A stretch of 64,000 bases of DNA, taken from positions 1,860,001 to 1,924,000 of the forward strand of contig CP065008.1 of the NCBI GenBank assembly GCA_016699735.1, written 5' to 3'. The notes under the pieces were generated by a model. That model ran no database searches. It saw only the letters and a list, made by a program, of their open reading frames with translations, and was not told where the DNA came from. This document shows positions 1 to 8,345 of the stretch, one piece after another (the stretch's first letter is position 1; the number at the start of each line of letters is the position of its first letter). The DNA comes from Alphaproteobacteria bacterium. Lineage in GTDB: Bacteria; Pseudomonadota; Alphaproteobacteria; Micavibrionales; Micavibrionaceae. A program made the position numbers and the translations under genes.

Positions 1-517
1 TCTCCTTTTCAAGGCCGCTGACCGTTCCCGCCTTGTACCGATCGATATTCCGTATCGCATGAAGATGGTTGCCAAGCTCATGGTAAAAATCGCTCCAGAA
101 TCCAAAACCCTCCGGGTAATTCAGCGGCGGGTTGGGCAAGGGAAAGCCCGGCCTTTTTGCAACGGAACCCCACATAAGTTCCTCCTGCTTGGCCGGATCG
201 AACGAATCCGCAACATCACGAATAATAATCGCGCCGTTGATGGTCCCATCATCGCCGGGAAAAGTACCGACAAGACTGGAGTGGTTCGCTTCCATCGCCT
301 CAGTCAACCGCGGGAGACAGAACTCTGCAAGGTCAGGAGAGGCGGCATAATACCCGGACACGACCTCCTTCAGGCTGCGCGGATCGTTATCGAAATAGAG
401 CGCCAGATGCCCCGTGAGATGCGGAAATTCGCGCTCCAGCTCTTCATAAGCCTCGCGGTAAAGTTCAACCAGACCACCGTGCGAAACCGCATCCCCGAAG
501 ATATTAATATTAGTCAT
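1..517 (-). CDS. Hypothetical protein, 3' end beyond window
   Basis: An open frame runs leftward from an ATG at 517 to the window edge without a stop (172 codons visible). It starts MTNINIFGDAVSHGG. The visible part is acidic and soluble, has no signal peptide or membrane segment, and includes a stretch reading FYHELGNHLHAI about 140 residues in. That stretch resembles a metal-binding helix but is not a true HExxH because the second His is one residue late. The coding sense is supported by the long open frame and by codon use like the neighbours. I do not recognise the family. The opposite strand also has an open frame here, which I take as a shadow. Confidence 0.6.
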   Translation of the reverse strand, partial: MTNINIFGDAVSHGGLVELYREAYEELEREFPHLTGHLALYFDNDPRSLKEVVSGYYAASPDLAEFCLPRLTEAMEANHSSLVGTFPGDDGTINGAIIIRDVADSFDPAKQEELMWGSVAKRPGFPLPNPPLNYPEGFGFWSDFYHELGNHLHAIRNIDRYKAGTVSGLEKE

Positions 518-634
518 AAGAGAAAGGATGGCACAACCCGGAAACCCCTGTCAATAAAGGCTCAAGGGCACCGCACTCCCTTGAGGATGCTTGACAACCC
601 GCAGAAGACGCGGCATAAAAACCCCCTGATCTGT

Positions 635-709
<75 letters not shown>

Positions 710-748
710 TCCCCCCCCCCCTAACCGCCCGGCTTTCAAACGCTTTCC

Positions 749-785
749 AGACTAAACTGCCAGACTAAACTGCCAAACTAAACTG
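749..785. repeat. 13-bp tandem repeat, about 2.8 copies
   Basis: The unit AGACTAAACTGCC occurs at 749-761 and 762-774 and then decays at 775-785. It lies between tRNA-Asn and the katG terminator. No function is evident. Confidence 0.8.
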
Positions 786-800
786 TATGTGTAAGTACAG

Positions 801-830
801 AAAAAGGCGCCGGAATCCTTGTTCCGGCAC
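801..830 (-). terminator. Rho-independent terminator after katG
   Basis: Read on the minus strand, a nine-pair stem (GTGCCGGAA with TTCCGGCGC, one G-U pair) with a six-base loop is followed by five T. It sits about 30 bp past the katG stop. Confidence 0.8.
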
Positions 831-859
831 CCTTGATTTTTCAAAGCAGCGGCTTTGTC

Positions 860-3040
860 CTATGCGGCCAGATCAAACCGGTCGGCGTTCATAACCTTGA
901 CCCAGGCGGCGACAAAATCTTTCACGAACTTCTCCTTATTGTCGTCCTGCGCATAGACCTCCGCATAAGACCTGAGGATCGAATTGGACCCGAAGACCAG
1001 ATCAACCCGCGTCGCCGTCCATTTCACCTTCCCGGTCTTGCGCTCGACGATCTCATAAAGACCGTCCGCTGAAGGCTTCCAGACATTACCCATATCGGTC
1101 AGATGAACGAAAAAGTCTTGGGTCAAAGCCCCTTCGCGGTCCGTAAAGACGCCGTGCTTGGTGCCGCCGTGGTTTGTTCCGATAACACGCAAGCCTCCGA
1201 CAAGAACCGTCATTTCACAGGCGCTTAAGCCCATAAGCTGGGTGCGGTCAAGCAGCATCTCCTCGGCACTGACGGCATAGCTCTCCTTCTGCCAGTTCCG
1301 GTAGCCGTCGGCCAGCGGCTCCAGCGGATTGAAAGACTCCGCATCCGTATACGCATCCGTGGCATCGCCGCGTCCCGGCGCGAACGGCACCTTGACATCA
1401 AAACCTCCGGCCTTGGCCGCTTTCTCGATACCAAGATTCCCAGCCAGAACGATCACGTCAGCCACGCTTGCGCCCGTCTCCGCCGCGATTTTTTCCAGAA
1501 CCGAAAGAACCTTGGCCAGACGCTTGGGCTCATTCCCGGTCCAGTCCTTCTGCGGCGCAAGACGGATACGCGCACCGTTTGCCCCGCCGCGCATGTCAGA
1601 TCCGCGGAAGGTTCTGGCGCTGTCCCAAGCCGTGGTAACCATTTCACTGACACTGAGCCCGCTGGCCTCGATCTTCGCCTTGACCGCCTCTGCGTCATAA
1701 TCCTTGCGCCCTGAGGGCACAGGATCCTGCCAGATCAGATCTTCCTTCGGCACCTCCGGCCCGATATAGCGCACTTTCGGTCCCATATCGCGGTGCGTCA
1801 GCTTGAACCAAGCCCGCGCGAAGACTTCCGAGAAATAGTCATGATCCTTATAAAACTTCTCCGAGATTTTCCGGTATTCCGGGTCCATCTTCATCGCCAT
1901 ATCCGCATCGGTCATAATGGGATTGTAACGGATGGAGGGGTTCTCGACATCGACCGGCTTGTCTTCCTCCTTGATGTTGATCGGCTCCCACTGGTTCGCG
2001 CCGGCGGGACTCTTCTTCAACTCCCACTCGTAATTGAGCAGCAGGCGGAAATACCCGTTATCCCACTTCGTCGGATGAGTAGTCCAGGCACCTTCGAGTC
2101 CGCTGGTCACCGTATTGCGGCCGATGCCGCGCTTGGTATGGTTGATCCAGCCAAGCCCCTGCTCCTCAATACCGGCGGCCTCAGGATCGGGCCCGAGCAG
2201 GCCCGCATCGCCGTTCCCGTGACATTTCCCGACCGTATGCCCGCCCGCGGTCAAAGCGACCGTCTCCTCGTCGTTCATGGCCATCCGCCCGAAGGTCACG
2301 CGGATATCCTGCGCGGTTCGGAGCGGGTCCGGCTTGCCATCAACGCCTTCCGGGTTCACATAAATAAGCCCCATCTGCACGGCGGCCAGAGGGTTTTCGA
2401 GAGCTTCGCTGCCCTCGCCCTCATAGCGGTCCTTGCCCAGCCAGTTTTTCTCGGCCCCCCAATAAACATCTTTCTCAGGATGCCAGATATCTTCGCGGCC
2501 AAAGCCGAAGCCGTAGGTTTTCAGTCCCATGGATTCATAAGCGGCATTTCCGGCCAGAATCATGAGATCGGCCCAGCTGAGTCTGTTGCCGTATTTTTTC
2601 TTGATCGGCCACAGCAAACGTCGAGCCTTGTCAAGATTCGCGTTATCGGGCCATGAATTCAGCGGCGCAAACCGCTGGTTGCCCGTTCCCGCGCCGCCGC
2701 GCCCGTCGGCCAGCCTGTAAGACCCTGCGGCGTGCCACGCCATGCGGATCATCAACCCGCCGTAATGACCCCAGTCCGCCGGCCACCATTCCTGGCTGTC
2801 GGTCATAAGATCGACCAAATCCTTTTTAAGCGCCTTATAGTCGAGCTTCTTGACCTCATCACGGTAATTAAAGGCCGAACCCATGGGATTGGTCTTCGTG
2901 TCATGCTGATGAAGGATGTCGAGATTCAGGGTTTTGGGCCACCAATCGATATTGGAGACGCTCGCAACCGTATTGGCGCCGTGCATAACCGGGCATTTAT
3001 TGGCATCGCCCATATTTTTCTTTGCTGTGGCCTGACTCAT
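860..3040 (-). CDS. katG: Catalase-peroxidase KatG
   Basis: 726 residues, the normal length for a bifunctional haem catalase-peroxidase that breaks down hydrogen peroxide and reduces organic peroxides. The distal haem pocket is Arg99, Trp102 and His103 (RMAWHAAGSYR). Trp102, Tyr227 (LIYVNPEG) and Met253 (GRMAM) form the Trp-Tyr-Met adduct needed for catalase activity. The proximal haem ligand is His268 in ALTAGGHTVGKCHG. The C-terminal half is the usual degenerate duplicated peroxidase domain. The gene overlaps the upstream Fur-family gene by 4 bp, so the two are co-transcribed and probably translationally coupled, and it ends at a clear terminator. There is no signal peptide, so it is cytoplasmic. 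Confidence 0.98.
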   Translation of the reverse strand: MSQATAKKNMGDANKCPVMHGANTVASVSNIDWWPKTLNLDILHQHDTKTNPMGSAFNYRDEVKKLDYKALKKDLVDLMTDSQEWWPADWGHYGGLMIRMAWHAAGSYRLADGRGGAGTGNQRFAPLNSWPDNANLDKARRLLWPIKKKYGNRLSWADLMILAGNAAYESMGLKTYGFGFGREDIWHPEKDVYWGAEKNWLGKDRYEGEGSEALENPLAAVQMGLIYVNPEGVDGKPDPLRTAQDIRVTFGRMAMNDEETVALTAGGHTVGKCHGNGDAGLLGPDPEAAGIEEQGLGWINHTKRGIGRNTVTSGLEGAWTTHPTKWDNGYFRLLLNYEWELKKSPAGANQWEPINIKEEDKPVDVENPSIRYNPIMTDADMAMKMDPEYRKISEKFYKDHDYFSEVFARAWFKLTHRDMGPKVRYIGPEVPKEDLIWQDPVPSGRKDYDAEAVKAKIEASGLSVSEMVTTAWDSARTFRGSDMRGGANGARIRLAPQKDWTGNEPKRLAKVLSVLEKIAAETGASVADVIVLAGNLGIEKAAKAGGFDVKVPFAPGRGDATDAYTDAESFNPLEPLADGYRNWQKESYAVSAEEMLLDRTQLMGLSACEMTVLVGGLRVIGTNHGGTKHGVFTDREGALTQDFFVHLTDMGNVWKPSADGLYEIVERKTGKVKWTATRVDLVFGSNSILRSYAEVYAQDDNKEKFVKDFVAAWVKVMNADRFDLAA

Positions 3041-3474
3041 GATTTCTTCCCTTTCGTGGTTTCAGGTTTCTGACAATCGGGGCAAACGCCCCAAAAAACA
3101 ACTTCGGCTTCCTCGACGACAAAACCTCGATAATCCGTAGGCTTCAGACACGGCGCGGCATCAAGACAGTCTGTATCAGCGACAACGCCGCAATTTTTGC
3201 AGACCAGATGATGATGATTGTCGTCAATACGCGCCTCATACAAAGAAGGCTTCCCCTTGGGCCTGATCTCCCGGATGATGCCGTGATCCACCAACGTATT
3301 TAGATTATGATAAATCGCCTGCTTCGAGGTCGTATGAATGCGCTTCTTGACGGTTCGGAAGATCGTGTCTGCGTCGGCATGCGGGCAGGCCTCGATAGCC
3401 CCTAGAACTGCGAGACGCACGGGCGTAAGATGCAACCCGGAATTCTTGAGAATATGCATATGCTGCGCGTTCAT
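3037..3474 (-). CDS. Fur-family peroxide/iron-responsive repressor
   Basis: 145 residues with the Fur layout: an N-terminal winged helix (about 1-85, with a recognition region near TTSKQAIYHNLNTL) followed by a metal-binding dimerisation domain with the HHHLVC element. Two CxxC pairs (CKNC near 98 and CPDC near 134) would bind structural zinc. Direct coupling to katG by a 4-bp overlap resembles mycobacterial furA-katG and PerR-type circuits, so peroxide-responsive repression of katG and of itself is the likely role. Whether it is iron-Fur-like or PerR-like cannot be settled from sequence. The operator candidate is the palindrome just upstream of its start. Confidence 0.9.
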   Translation of the reverse strand: MNAQHMHILKNSGLHLTPVRLAVLGAIEACPHADADTIFRTVKKRIHTTSKQAIYHNLNTLVDHGIIREIRPKGKPSLYEARIDDNHHHLVCKNCGVVADTDCLDAAPCLKPTDYRGFVVEEAEVVFWGVCPDCQKPETTKGKKS

Positions 3475-3514
3475 GATGGAAGAACTATAGAAAAAAAAAT
3501 TTTTGAATCAATCA

Positions 3515-3529
3515 AATTATTGAATAATT
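3515..3529. promoter_or_regulatory. AT-rich palindrome, candidate Fur/PerR operator
   Basis: AATTATTGAATAATT is a perfect 7-1-7 palindrome in the AT-rich gap between the divergent fur-katG operon and ppa. Size, symmetry and AT-richness match Fur/PerR boxes. It is 41 bp upstream of the fur start and about 20 bp upstream of the ppa -35 element, so it could control both directions. Confidence 0.6.
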
Positions 3530-3548
3530 AAAAAAATTTTATTGTTAT

Positions 3549-3577
3549 TTGACAGCCGTTAAGCCTTTACGTATAAG
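3549..3577 (+). promoter_or_regulatory. Sigma-70-type promoter of ppa
   Basis: The -35 TTGACA (3549-3554) and the -10 TATAAG (3572-3577) are separated by exactly 17 bp. A GGAG ribosome site follows at 3593-3596, before the ATG at 3605. Confidence 0.75.
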
Positions 3578-3604
3578 CCACAAAAACCAAACGGAGAGAG
3601 TAAA

Positions 3605-4135
3605 ATGGACATATCCCAGATCAGCATCGGCCAGAACCCGCCGGAAGACATCAACGTCATCATCGAAATCCCGCAGGGCGGCCACCCGGTAAAATACGAG
3701 ATGGACAAGAAATCCGGCGCCATGTTCGTGGACCGCTTCCTGCACACCTCGATGATCTATCCCGGAAATTACGGTTTCATCCCGCACACACTCTCCGAGG
3801 ACGGCGATCCGTGCGACGTGATGGTCGTGGGTCAGTCTCCCGTCGTTCCCGGCGCGATCATCCGCTCCCGCCCTATCGGCGTTCTTCTGATGGAGGATGA
3901 AAAGGGTCTGGATGAAAAGGTGCTAGCCGTTCCGGTCGATAAGCTCCACCCTTTTTATTCAAAAGTGAAATCCTATGTCGACTTGCCCGAAATTCTGACG
4001 GAACAGATCGCGCACTTCTTCGAGCATTATAAGGATCTCGAAAAAGGCAAATGGGTCAAGAACATGAAATGGGCTGGCCCCGAAACCGCGCACGAAATGA
4101 TCACAAAGGCCATCGAACGGGCAAAAGAGAAGTAA
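3605..4135 (+). CDS. ppa: Inorganic pyrophosphatase
   Basis: 176 residues, the family I soluble pyrophosphatase length. It hydrolyses pyrophosphate to phosphate with Mg ions and pulls biosynthetic reactions forward. The signature DGDPCDVMVVG (about 61-71) supplies the metal-binding aspartates. The upstream KYEMDKKSGAMFVDRF and the NYGFIPHTL segment are also typical. A strong promoter and ribosome site support the start. A thioredoxin-like gene begins 3 bp after the stop, suggesting one transcript. Confidence 0.97.
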   Translation: MDISQISIGQNPPEDINVIIEIPQGGHPVKYEMDKKSGAMFVDRFLHTSMIYPGNYGFIPHTLSEDGDPCDVMVVGQSPVVPGAIIRSRPIGVLLMEDEKGLDEKVLAVPVDKLHPFYSKVKSYVDLPEILTEQIAHFFEHYKDLEKGKWVKNMKWAGPETAHEMITKAIERAKEK

Positions 4136-4138
4136 GGG

Positions 4139-4636
4139 ATGCAAACCTTTCTGAAAGGCACCGTTCTGTTTTGGCTCGGGCTTGCATTTCTAAGCCTGTC
4201 AGAACCCGCCCGCGCAGCAGAACAACCCGTCTATCACGTCCCGCCCCAGAAAATCGCCACCTATATCGCGGGCAAAAAGGGGCGCAAAAGAGCCTTGATC
4301 GTCTGGGCCTCCTGGTGTCCCTACTGCCGCAACGAAATGCCCAACCTGGTCAAGATCGAAAAGGAAAAGCCCGGCTCTCTGAACCTGGTATCCGTGGACG
4401 AGGACTTTCAGGATCTCAGGAACTACCTGAACCGCGCCGGCCCCCTGCCCTTCAGGATCATTGTGGTGAAGGACACCCCCGGCCAGTCCCTGAACAAATC
4501 CCTCGCCACGCTGAACATAGCGCCCGTGAAGGGCTACCCCACGGCGATCTATCTCGATGAAACCAACAAGGTGGTGCAGCAGGGCGGTTTAGAGATCGAA
4601 CATTTACGCACCTTCATTTTTGGTGCAAAAAATTAA
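4139..4636 (+). CDS. Exported thioredoxin-like protein (TlpA/ResA type)
   Basis: 165 residues. An N-terminal signal peptide (hydrophobic core VLFWLGLAFLSLS, cleavage near ARAAEQ) sends it to the periplasm. The thioredoxin fold carries a WCPYC redox motif around residues 59-63 and a cis-proline region at KGYPTAIYL. This fits a periplasmic thiol-disulfide reductase of the TlpA/ResA group, which act on cytochrome c apoproteins or other secreted cysteines; the substrate is unknown. It follows ppa by 3 bp and ends in a 4-bp convergent overlap with the histidine kinase gene. Confidence 0.85.
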   Translation: MQTFLKGTVLFWLGLAFLSLSEPARAAEQPVYHVPPQKIATYIAGKKGRKRALIVWASWCPYCRNEMPNLVKIEKEKPGSLNLVSVDEDFQDLRNYLNRAGPLPFRIIVVKDTPGQSLNKSLATLNIAPVKGYPTAIYLDETNKVVQQGGLEIEHLRTFIFGAKN

Positions 4637-6006
4637 GCACTCTCCGGCGGCAAGGGCAAAATCACCCGCACGATCAACCCCTGCGGAGAATGATCCGCCA
4701 GTTCAACCCGCCCCCCAAGCAAATGGGCAAAATTCCGTATAATCATGAACCCCAGACCGCTTCCGGCCTTGTTCTTGCTCCGCGACGCATCGGCGCTGTA
4801 ATAGGGCTTGAAAACCTCGGACTTCTCCGCATCGGGAATCCCGCAACCGTCATCGGCAAAAAACAGATACACCTCCTTCGCCTTCCTTTCGGCAGAAATC
4901 TCCAAAGTCTTGGCATAACGCGAAGCGTTGGAAACGATATTCTGAATGATCCGCTCAAGAAAAACCGGATCGGATCGAAAGGAGAGGTTTTCGGGTATCC
5001 CTTTCAAGACGACCCGGAACGCCTCCGTCTCGAACGGAAGGACAACCTGTCTGAGAAGCGCCGGAAAATCGACATCCTGATAACTAGGCCTAAGCGCATC
5101 CTCGCTGCGGGCATAAAGCACCATCTGGTCCAGCGTCCGGTTCATCGCCCCGATATCGTCAAACGCCTTTTCCCGCTGCGCCTCCGACTCGATATAATCC
5201 ATCCGCAGCGAAAAACGCGTCAGGATTGTCTTAAGATCATGCGAAAGCGCCGCAATCATCCGCCGCCGCTCCTCCAGCAAACCCGTGACGCGCGCCTGCA
5301 TCGCGTTGAACGCGTCGAACGCATCCCTGACTTTTCCCGATCCCTGAACGGGTATAGGAATGAACGACCCGTCCTTGGCCAACGCCTCCGAAGCCTTTTG
5401 CAGCGCCAGAAAAGGCTTGGTCGTCACCCGGAAAATCCAGAACGCCAGCAGTACAATCAAAAGGGACGACACCGCATAAAAAACGATAATCCGCGACAGC
5501 CAGTAGGTCAGAACGGACGCCGCCTTCGACTGAAGAATAAAGCTGCGCCCGCCTTTAGGGTCTTCGACAAGGATAATCAGGTTCCGCAAGGCCAGAGAGG
5601 GAAGGCTTTCCGCCTGCTCCTCCCCCGTCCAGTAGGCGCGTACCTTGGGAACAGGGTCCGGCGTATCTTCCTTGGAGCGGTCAAAAGCCACCCGGTCCTG
5701 CAAATGCCTTTCCAGCAGTCGCGCCGTCCGGTGGGAGGGAAAACGGTCGATAAACCCCTCCGGTGCCGGATAAACCAGGTTGAAATCCGAAAACGGCTGC
5801 AGGGAAACCATGACCCCTAAAGAGACTTCATCCAGGGTAAGAACAGTCTCGATGATGCTGGAGATCTGCCCGATCTTTCCCGTTGATTGTTCCGTATCCT
5901 GTGCGTTCTGATTGCTATGAACCGCATAGACGATCACAATGGTCTGGACCGTGAACAGCAGGAGAATGAGCATCAAAACCCAATTCACGATCCGGCGGAT
6001 GCTCAT
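4633..6006 (-). CDS. Sensor histidine kinase (EnvZ/CpxA-like)
   Basis: 457 residues. TM1 lies at about 9-29, a periplasmic sensor region at about 30-165, TM2 at about 168-190, then HAMP, HisKA and HATPase domains. The phospho-acceptor is His256 in ALSHDLKTILTR. The N box (NIVSNASRY), G1 (DDGCGIPD) and G2 (GSGLGF) are present. The H box has Ile where most EnvZ-type kinases have Pro (usually HDLRTPLTR), which may shift the kinase/phosphatase balance. The response regulator lies immediately upstream with a 1-base gap. The pair sits next to an LTxxQ protein gene and a Cpx-like box, suggesting envelope-stress sensing. Confidence 0.93.
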   Translation of the reverse strand: MSIRRIVNWVLMLILLLFTVQTIVIVYAVHSNQNAQDTEQSTGKIGQISSIIETVLTLDEVSLGVMVSLQPFSDFNLVYPAPEGFIDRFPSHRTARLLERHLQDRVAFDRSKEDTPDPVPKVRAYWTGEEQAESLPSLALRNLIILVEDPKGGRSFILQSKAASVLTYWLSRIIVFYAVSSLLIVLLAFWIFRVTTKPFLALQKASEALAKDGSFIPIPVQGSGKVRDAFDAFNAMQARVTGLLEERRRMIAALSHDLKTILTRFSLRMDYIESEAQREKAFDDIGAMNRTLDQMVLYARSEDALRPSYQDVDFPALLRQVVLPFETEAFRVVLKGIPENLSFRSDPVFLERIIQNIVSNASRYAKTLEISAERKAKEVYLFFADDGCGIPDAEKSEVFKPYYSADASRSKNKAGSGLGFMIIRNFAHLLGGRVELADHSPQGLIVRVILPLPPESA

Positions 6007-6007
6007 C

Positions 6008-6733
6008 TCAATCCACCTTGCCCTTTACGGGAAAAAGAACGTAACCTTGGTTCCGCACGGTTTTAATCAGCTCCGGCTTTCGGGCATCCTTCTCCAGCTT
6101 CTGCCGCAACCGCCCGATCATCACATCGATGCTGCGGTCATAGGGCATGGCGTCCCGCCCCTGCGTGATATTCAAAAGTGTATCGCGGTCCACGGGCCGT
6201 CCCATCCGCTGCGCCAAAGCTAAAAGCAGCGAATATTCCCCGCTCGTAAGTTCGATCGCCGCCCCGCCCTTCGTCCGCACGACCACCATTTCCGCCGTGC
6301 GGATAGTATAATCACCGAATGTAATCAGCGCCTGATCGTCCTTGGTTGTTTTCGTCTCGGTCGAACCGCCCTTCCGCCGCATCACCGCCTTGATCCGCGC
6401 CAGCAGCTCCCGGCTGTTAAACGGCTTGGGCAGATAGTCATCCGCGCCAATCTCAAGACCGACGATCCGGTCCACATCATCCCCCTTCGCGGAAATCATC
6501 AGGATGGCCACATCGGGATTACGCGCCCTGACCTCCTTGCAAAGCTGCAGCCCATCCCGCCCCGGCAACATCACATCCAGTAAAACGACATCATAAGTTC
6601 GAGCCGCCAGATGCCGGTCCATCGCCGCCCCATCCATAGCCGTATCCACCAGATAATGCTCCCGCTCAAACACCTTTTTGAGCAGATCCAGCACCTCCAG
6701 ATCGTCGTCTACCACTAAAACAGAAAGGCTCAT
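6008..6733 (-). CDS. OmpR-family response regulator
   Basis: 241 residues. The receiver domain has acidic residues at 10-11, phospho-acceptor Asp53 (VVLLDVMLPGRDG) and Lys103 (LPKPF). The OmpR winged helix follows, including the SIDVMIGRLRQKLE recognition helix and the terminal YVLFP hairpin. It is the partner of the downstream kinase. It is transcribed divergently from the LTxxQ gene at 6924. The intervening region holds a TTACAAA direct repeat at 10-bp spacing, the geometry expected for an OmpR-family dimer, so autoregulation together with control of that gene is plausible. Confidence 0.95.
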   Translation of the reverse strand: MSLSVLVVDDDLEVLDLLKKVFEREHYLVDTAMDGAAMDRHLAARTYDVVLLDVMLPGRDGLQLCKEVRARNPDVAILMISAKGDDVDRIVGLEIGADDYLPKPFNSRELLARIKAVMRRKGGSTETKTTKDDQALITFGDYTIRTAEMVVVRTKGGAAIELTSGEYSLLLALAQRMGRPVDRDTLLNITQGRDAMPYDRSIDVMIGRLRQKLEKDARKPELIKTVRNQGYVLFPVKGKVD

Positions 6734-6816
6734 CGCATTGAAAATCCAGTGAAAAACACGCCCATCCTCTTAATATAACACGATTTTTTTGCAGAAGAAG
6801 TCCCGCCCGCCGATAT

Positions 6817-6833
6817 TTACAAATCGTTACAAA
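6817..6833. promoter_or_regulatory. Cpx-like response-regulator box
   Basis: TTACAAA occurs at 6817-6823 and again at 6827-6833, exactly 10 bp apart. On the minus strand this reads GTAAC-N5-GTAAA, one mismatch from the Cpx consensus GTAAA-N5-GTAAA. It lies between the response regulator gene (start 6733) and the LTxxQ gene (start 6924). Confidence 0.6.
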
Positions 6834-6923
6834 AAACCCCGTTTTCGCAAAACACTGTTAACAGTCCTCTGACATACTGGACCAAGAGTAAGGGAAAGAC
6901 CCTTTAAGAATAAGGAACAGATC

Positions 6924-7454
6924 ATGACGAAACCGGGCAAAACAAAATTCATTTTAAGCGTACTGGCCACCAGCGCAATCTTGGTGACAGCGATCGAAAC
7001 AATGCGCCCCGGTCAGGTTCTGGCAAAGGCCGTAGAAACCGAAGGGGTAAAAATACCCCCCGCCTTCGCCCTCGCCTCCGGTGATATCGACGGCTTCCGC
7101 AAAATGGCCGAGGAATTTATCTGCGGCGAAAAGCGCGTCGATCTCCGCAACCGCATCATCAACGCCGTCGATTACATTGTGGACCCGGTTGAAAATCAGA
7201 CCGCCCTGCTCGACGAAGTCCGCGCCAAAGCAAACGAAAACGACAAGGTCATCCAGACCGCCTGCACCAGCTACGGCGCCTTGGGCGAAGATTTCCTCTC
7301 GATGATGGAAAAACGCCGCCTCGTACTCACCACGGCCCTGCAGGTGATGGACAGCATACAGCCTTCGGTCAAGGCCTTCTACACCAGCCTGAACGAGGAA
7401 CAGATTGCAAGACTGAAAGCCGTAGCACCCCCGGCCATTGCAAAAAGACTTTAA
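6924..7454 (+). CDS. Periplasmic LTxxQ-motif (Spy/CpxP-like) protein
   Basis: 176 residues with a signal peptide (core FILSVLATSAILVTAI, cleavage likely near VLAKA). The mature part is helical and charged. Near the C terminus SLNEEQIARL matches the LTxxQ element of Spy/CpxP/CnrX-like periplasmic proteins (Leu, polar pair, Gln). Such proteins act as periplasmic chaperones or as signal inhibitors of Cpx-type kinases. Position opposite a CpxAR-like pair with an intervening box supports a stress-feedback role. It has a single pair of cysteines (ICGE and QTACTS). Confidence 0.72.
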   Translation: MTKPGKTKFILSVLATSAILVTAIETMRPGQVLAKAVETEGVKIPPAFALASGDIDGFRKMAEEFICGEKRVDLRNRIINAVDYIVDPVENQTALLDEVRAKANENDKVIQTACTSYGALGEDFLSMMEKRRLVLTTALQVMDSIQPSVKAFYTSLNEEQIARLKAVAPPAIAKRL

Positions 7455-7492
7455 GACGGATAACCAATCTTTAACACTGAAGGAGAAAAACA

Positions 7493-8275
7493 ATGCGTAC
7501 CAAATTTTTTAAATCGGCCCTGAAAGTCGCCCTGCTCTGCGGTGCGGTGATGGCTCTGGAAAGCGGAGTCGTCCTATCCGACGCCCACGCCAAGGGCTTC
7601 AACCGCTCAACCAGCGCCAAGGGCTTCAAGGGCAAAACCGCCAAAGCCGACCGCAAGGTAAAGGCGGAAAAGGGCAAGGGTTATAACCGCGAAAGCAACG
7701 TCACCGGCCCCAACGGCAAGACCGGCAAGAAATCCGTCGACGGCAAGTGGGACAAGGAAAACAAAACCCTCGACCGCTCCGTAACCGGTTATAACGGCAA
7801 GCAGCACACCACCCAGACCAAGGTGGACAAGGAAAACAAATCCATCAACACCACAAGCTCGAACGGCGGCTCTAAATCGACCACGTTCGATAACGGCACA
7901 AAAACCACTTCGTATACCAACAAAAATGGCAAGACCGGAACCAAAACCACAAGCGCATCCTACGATCAGGAGACAGGCGTCGTGACCACCACCCGCAACG
8001 CCACCGGCCCGAACGGCAAGACCGGAACGAAGACGACGGAAACCTCCTACGACAAGGAAAATAAAAGCCTGAATCGCAGCACGACCGGATACGACGGCGA
8101 GGAACGCTCTTCGACCACCACCTACGACAAGGAGAATAAGACGGTCAACACTGACTACTCCAATGGTGGCTCACGCAGCGCCCAGTGGGAAAAGGGCAAG
8201 AAAACGACCAGCTACACCAACAAGGACGGCGAAACAGGAACCAAAGAAACCACCTGGACCCGCCAGAACGACTAA
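7493..8275 (+). CDS. Secreted Thr/Lys/Gly-rich repeat protein
   Basis: 260 residues. A signal peptide (about 1-33, ending DAHAKG) precedes a low-complexity mature region made of imperfect repeats. The unit contains GPNGKTGTKTT, then SYDKENKSLNR, then TTGYDGEE or SNGGSKST. About five units alternate between a GPNGKTG or GYNGK turn and a YDKENK turn, which suggests stacked beta-hairpins exposed on the surface or in the periplasm. The charge is strongly basic. A ribosome site (AAGGAG) precedes the ATG by 7 bp and a strong terminator follows the stop. I know no defined function; it may share regulation with the LTxxQ gene 38 bp upstream. Confidence 0.75.
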   Translation: MRTKFFKSALKVALLCGAVMALESGVVLSDAHAKGFNRSTSAKGFKGKTAKADRKVKAEKGKGYNRESNVTGPNGKTGKKSVDGKWDKENKTLDRSVTGYNGKQHTTQTKVDKENKSINTTSSNGGSKSTTFDNGTKTTSYTNKNGKTGTKTTSASYDQETGVVTTTRNATGPNGKTGTKTTETSYDKENKSLNRSTTGYDGEERSSTTTYDKENKTVNTDYSNGGSRSAQWEKGKKTTSYTNKDGETGTKETTWTRQND

Positions 8276-8295
8276 CCTGTCACACAAACGCAAAA

Positions 8296-8324
8296 ACCGA
8301 CCCGGTTATTGGGTCGGTTTTTTT
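8296..8324 (+). terminator. Rho-independent terminator
   Basis: ACCGACCC (8296-8303) pairs with GGGTCGGT (8311-8318) around a seven-base loop and is followed by six T. It ends the LTxxQ/repeat-protein transcript. Confidence 0.9.
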
Positions 8325-8345
8325 ATCTGCACGACACGGCGTGAA

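Noticed and set aside
1793..2656. 287-codon frame antisense to katG
   Set aside because: It is a shadow of a long, well-conserved gene.
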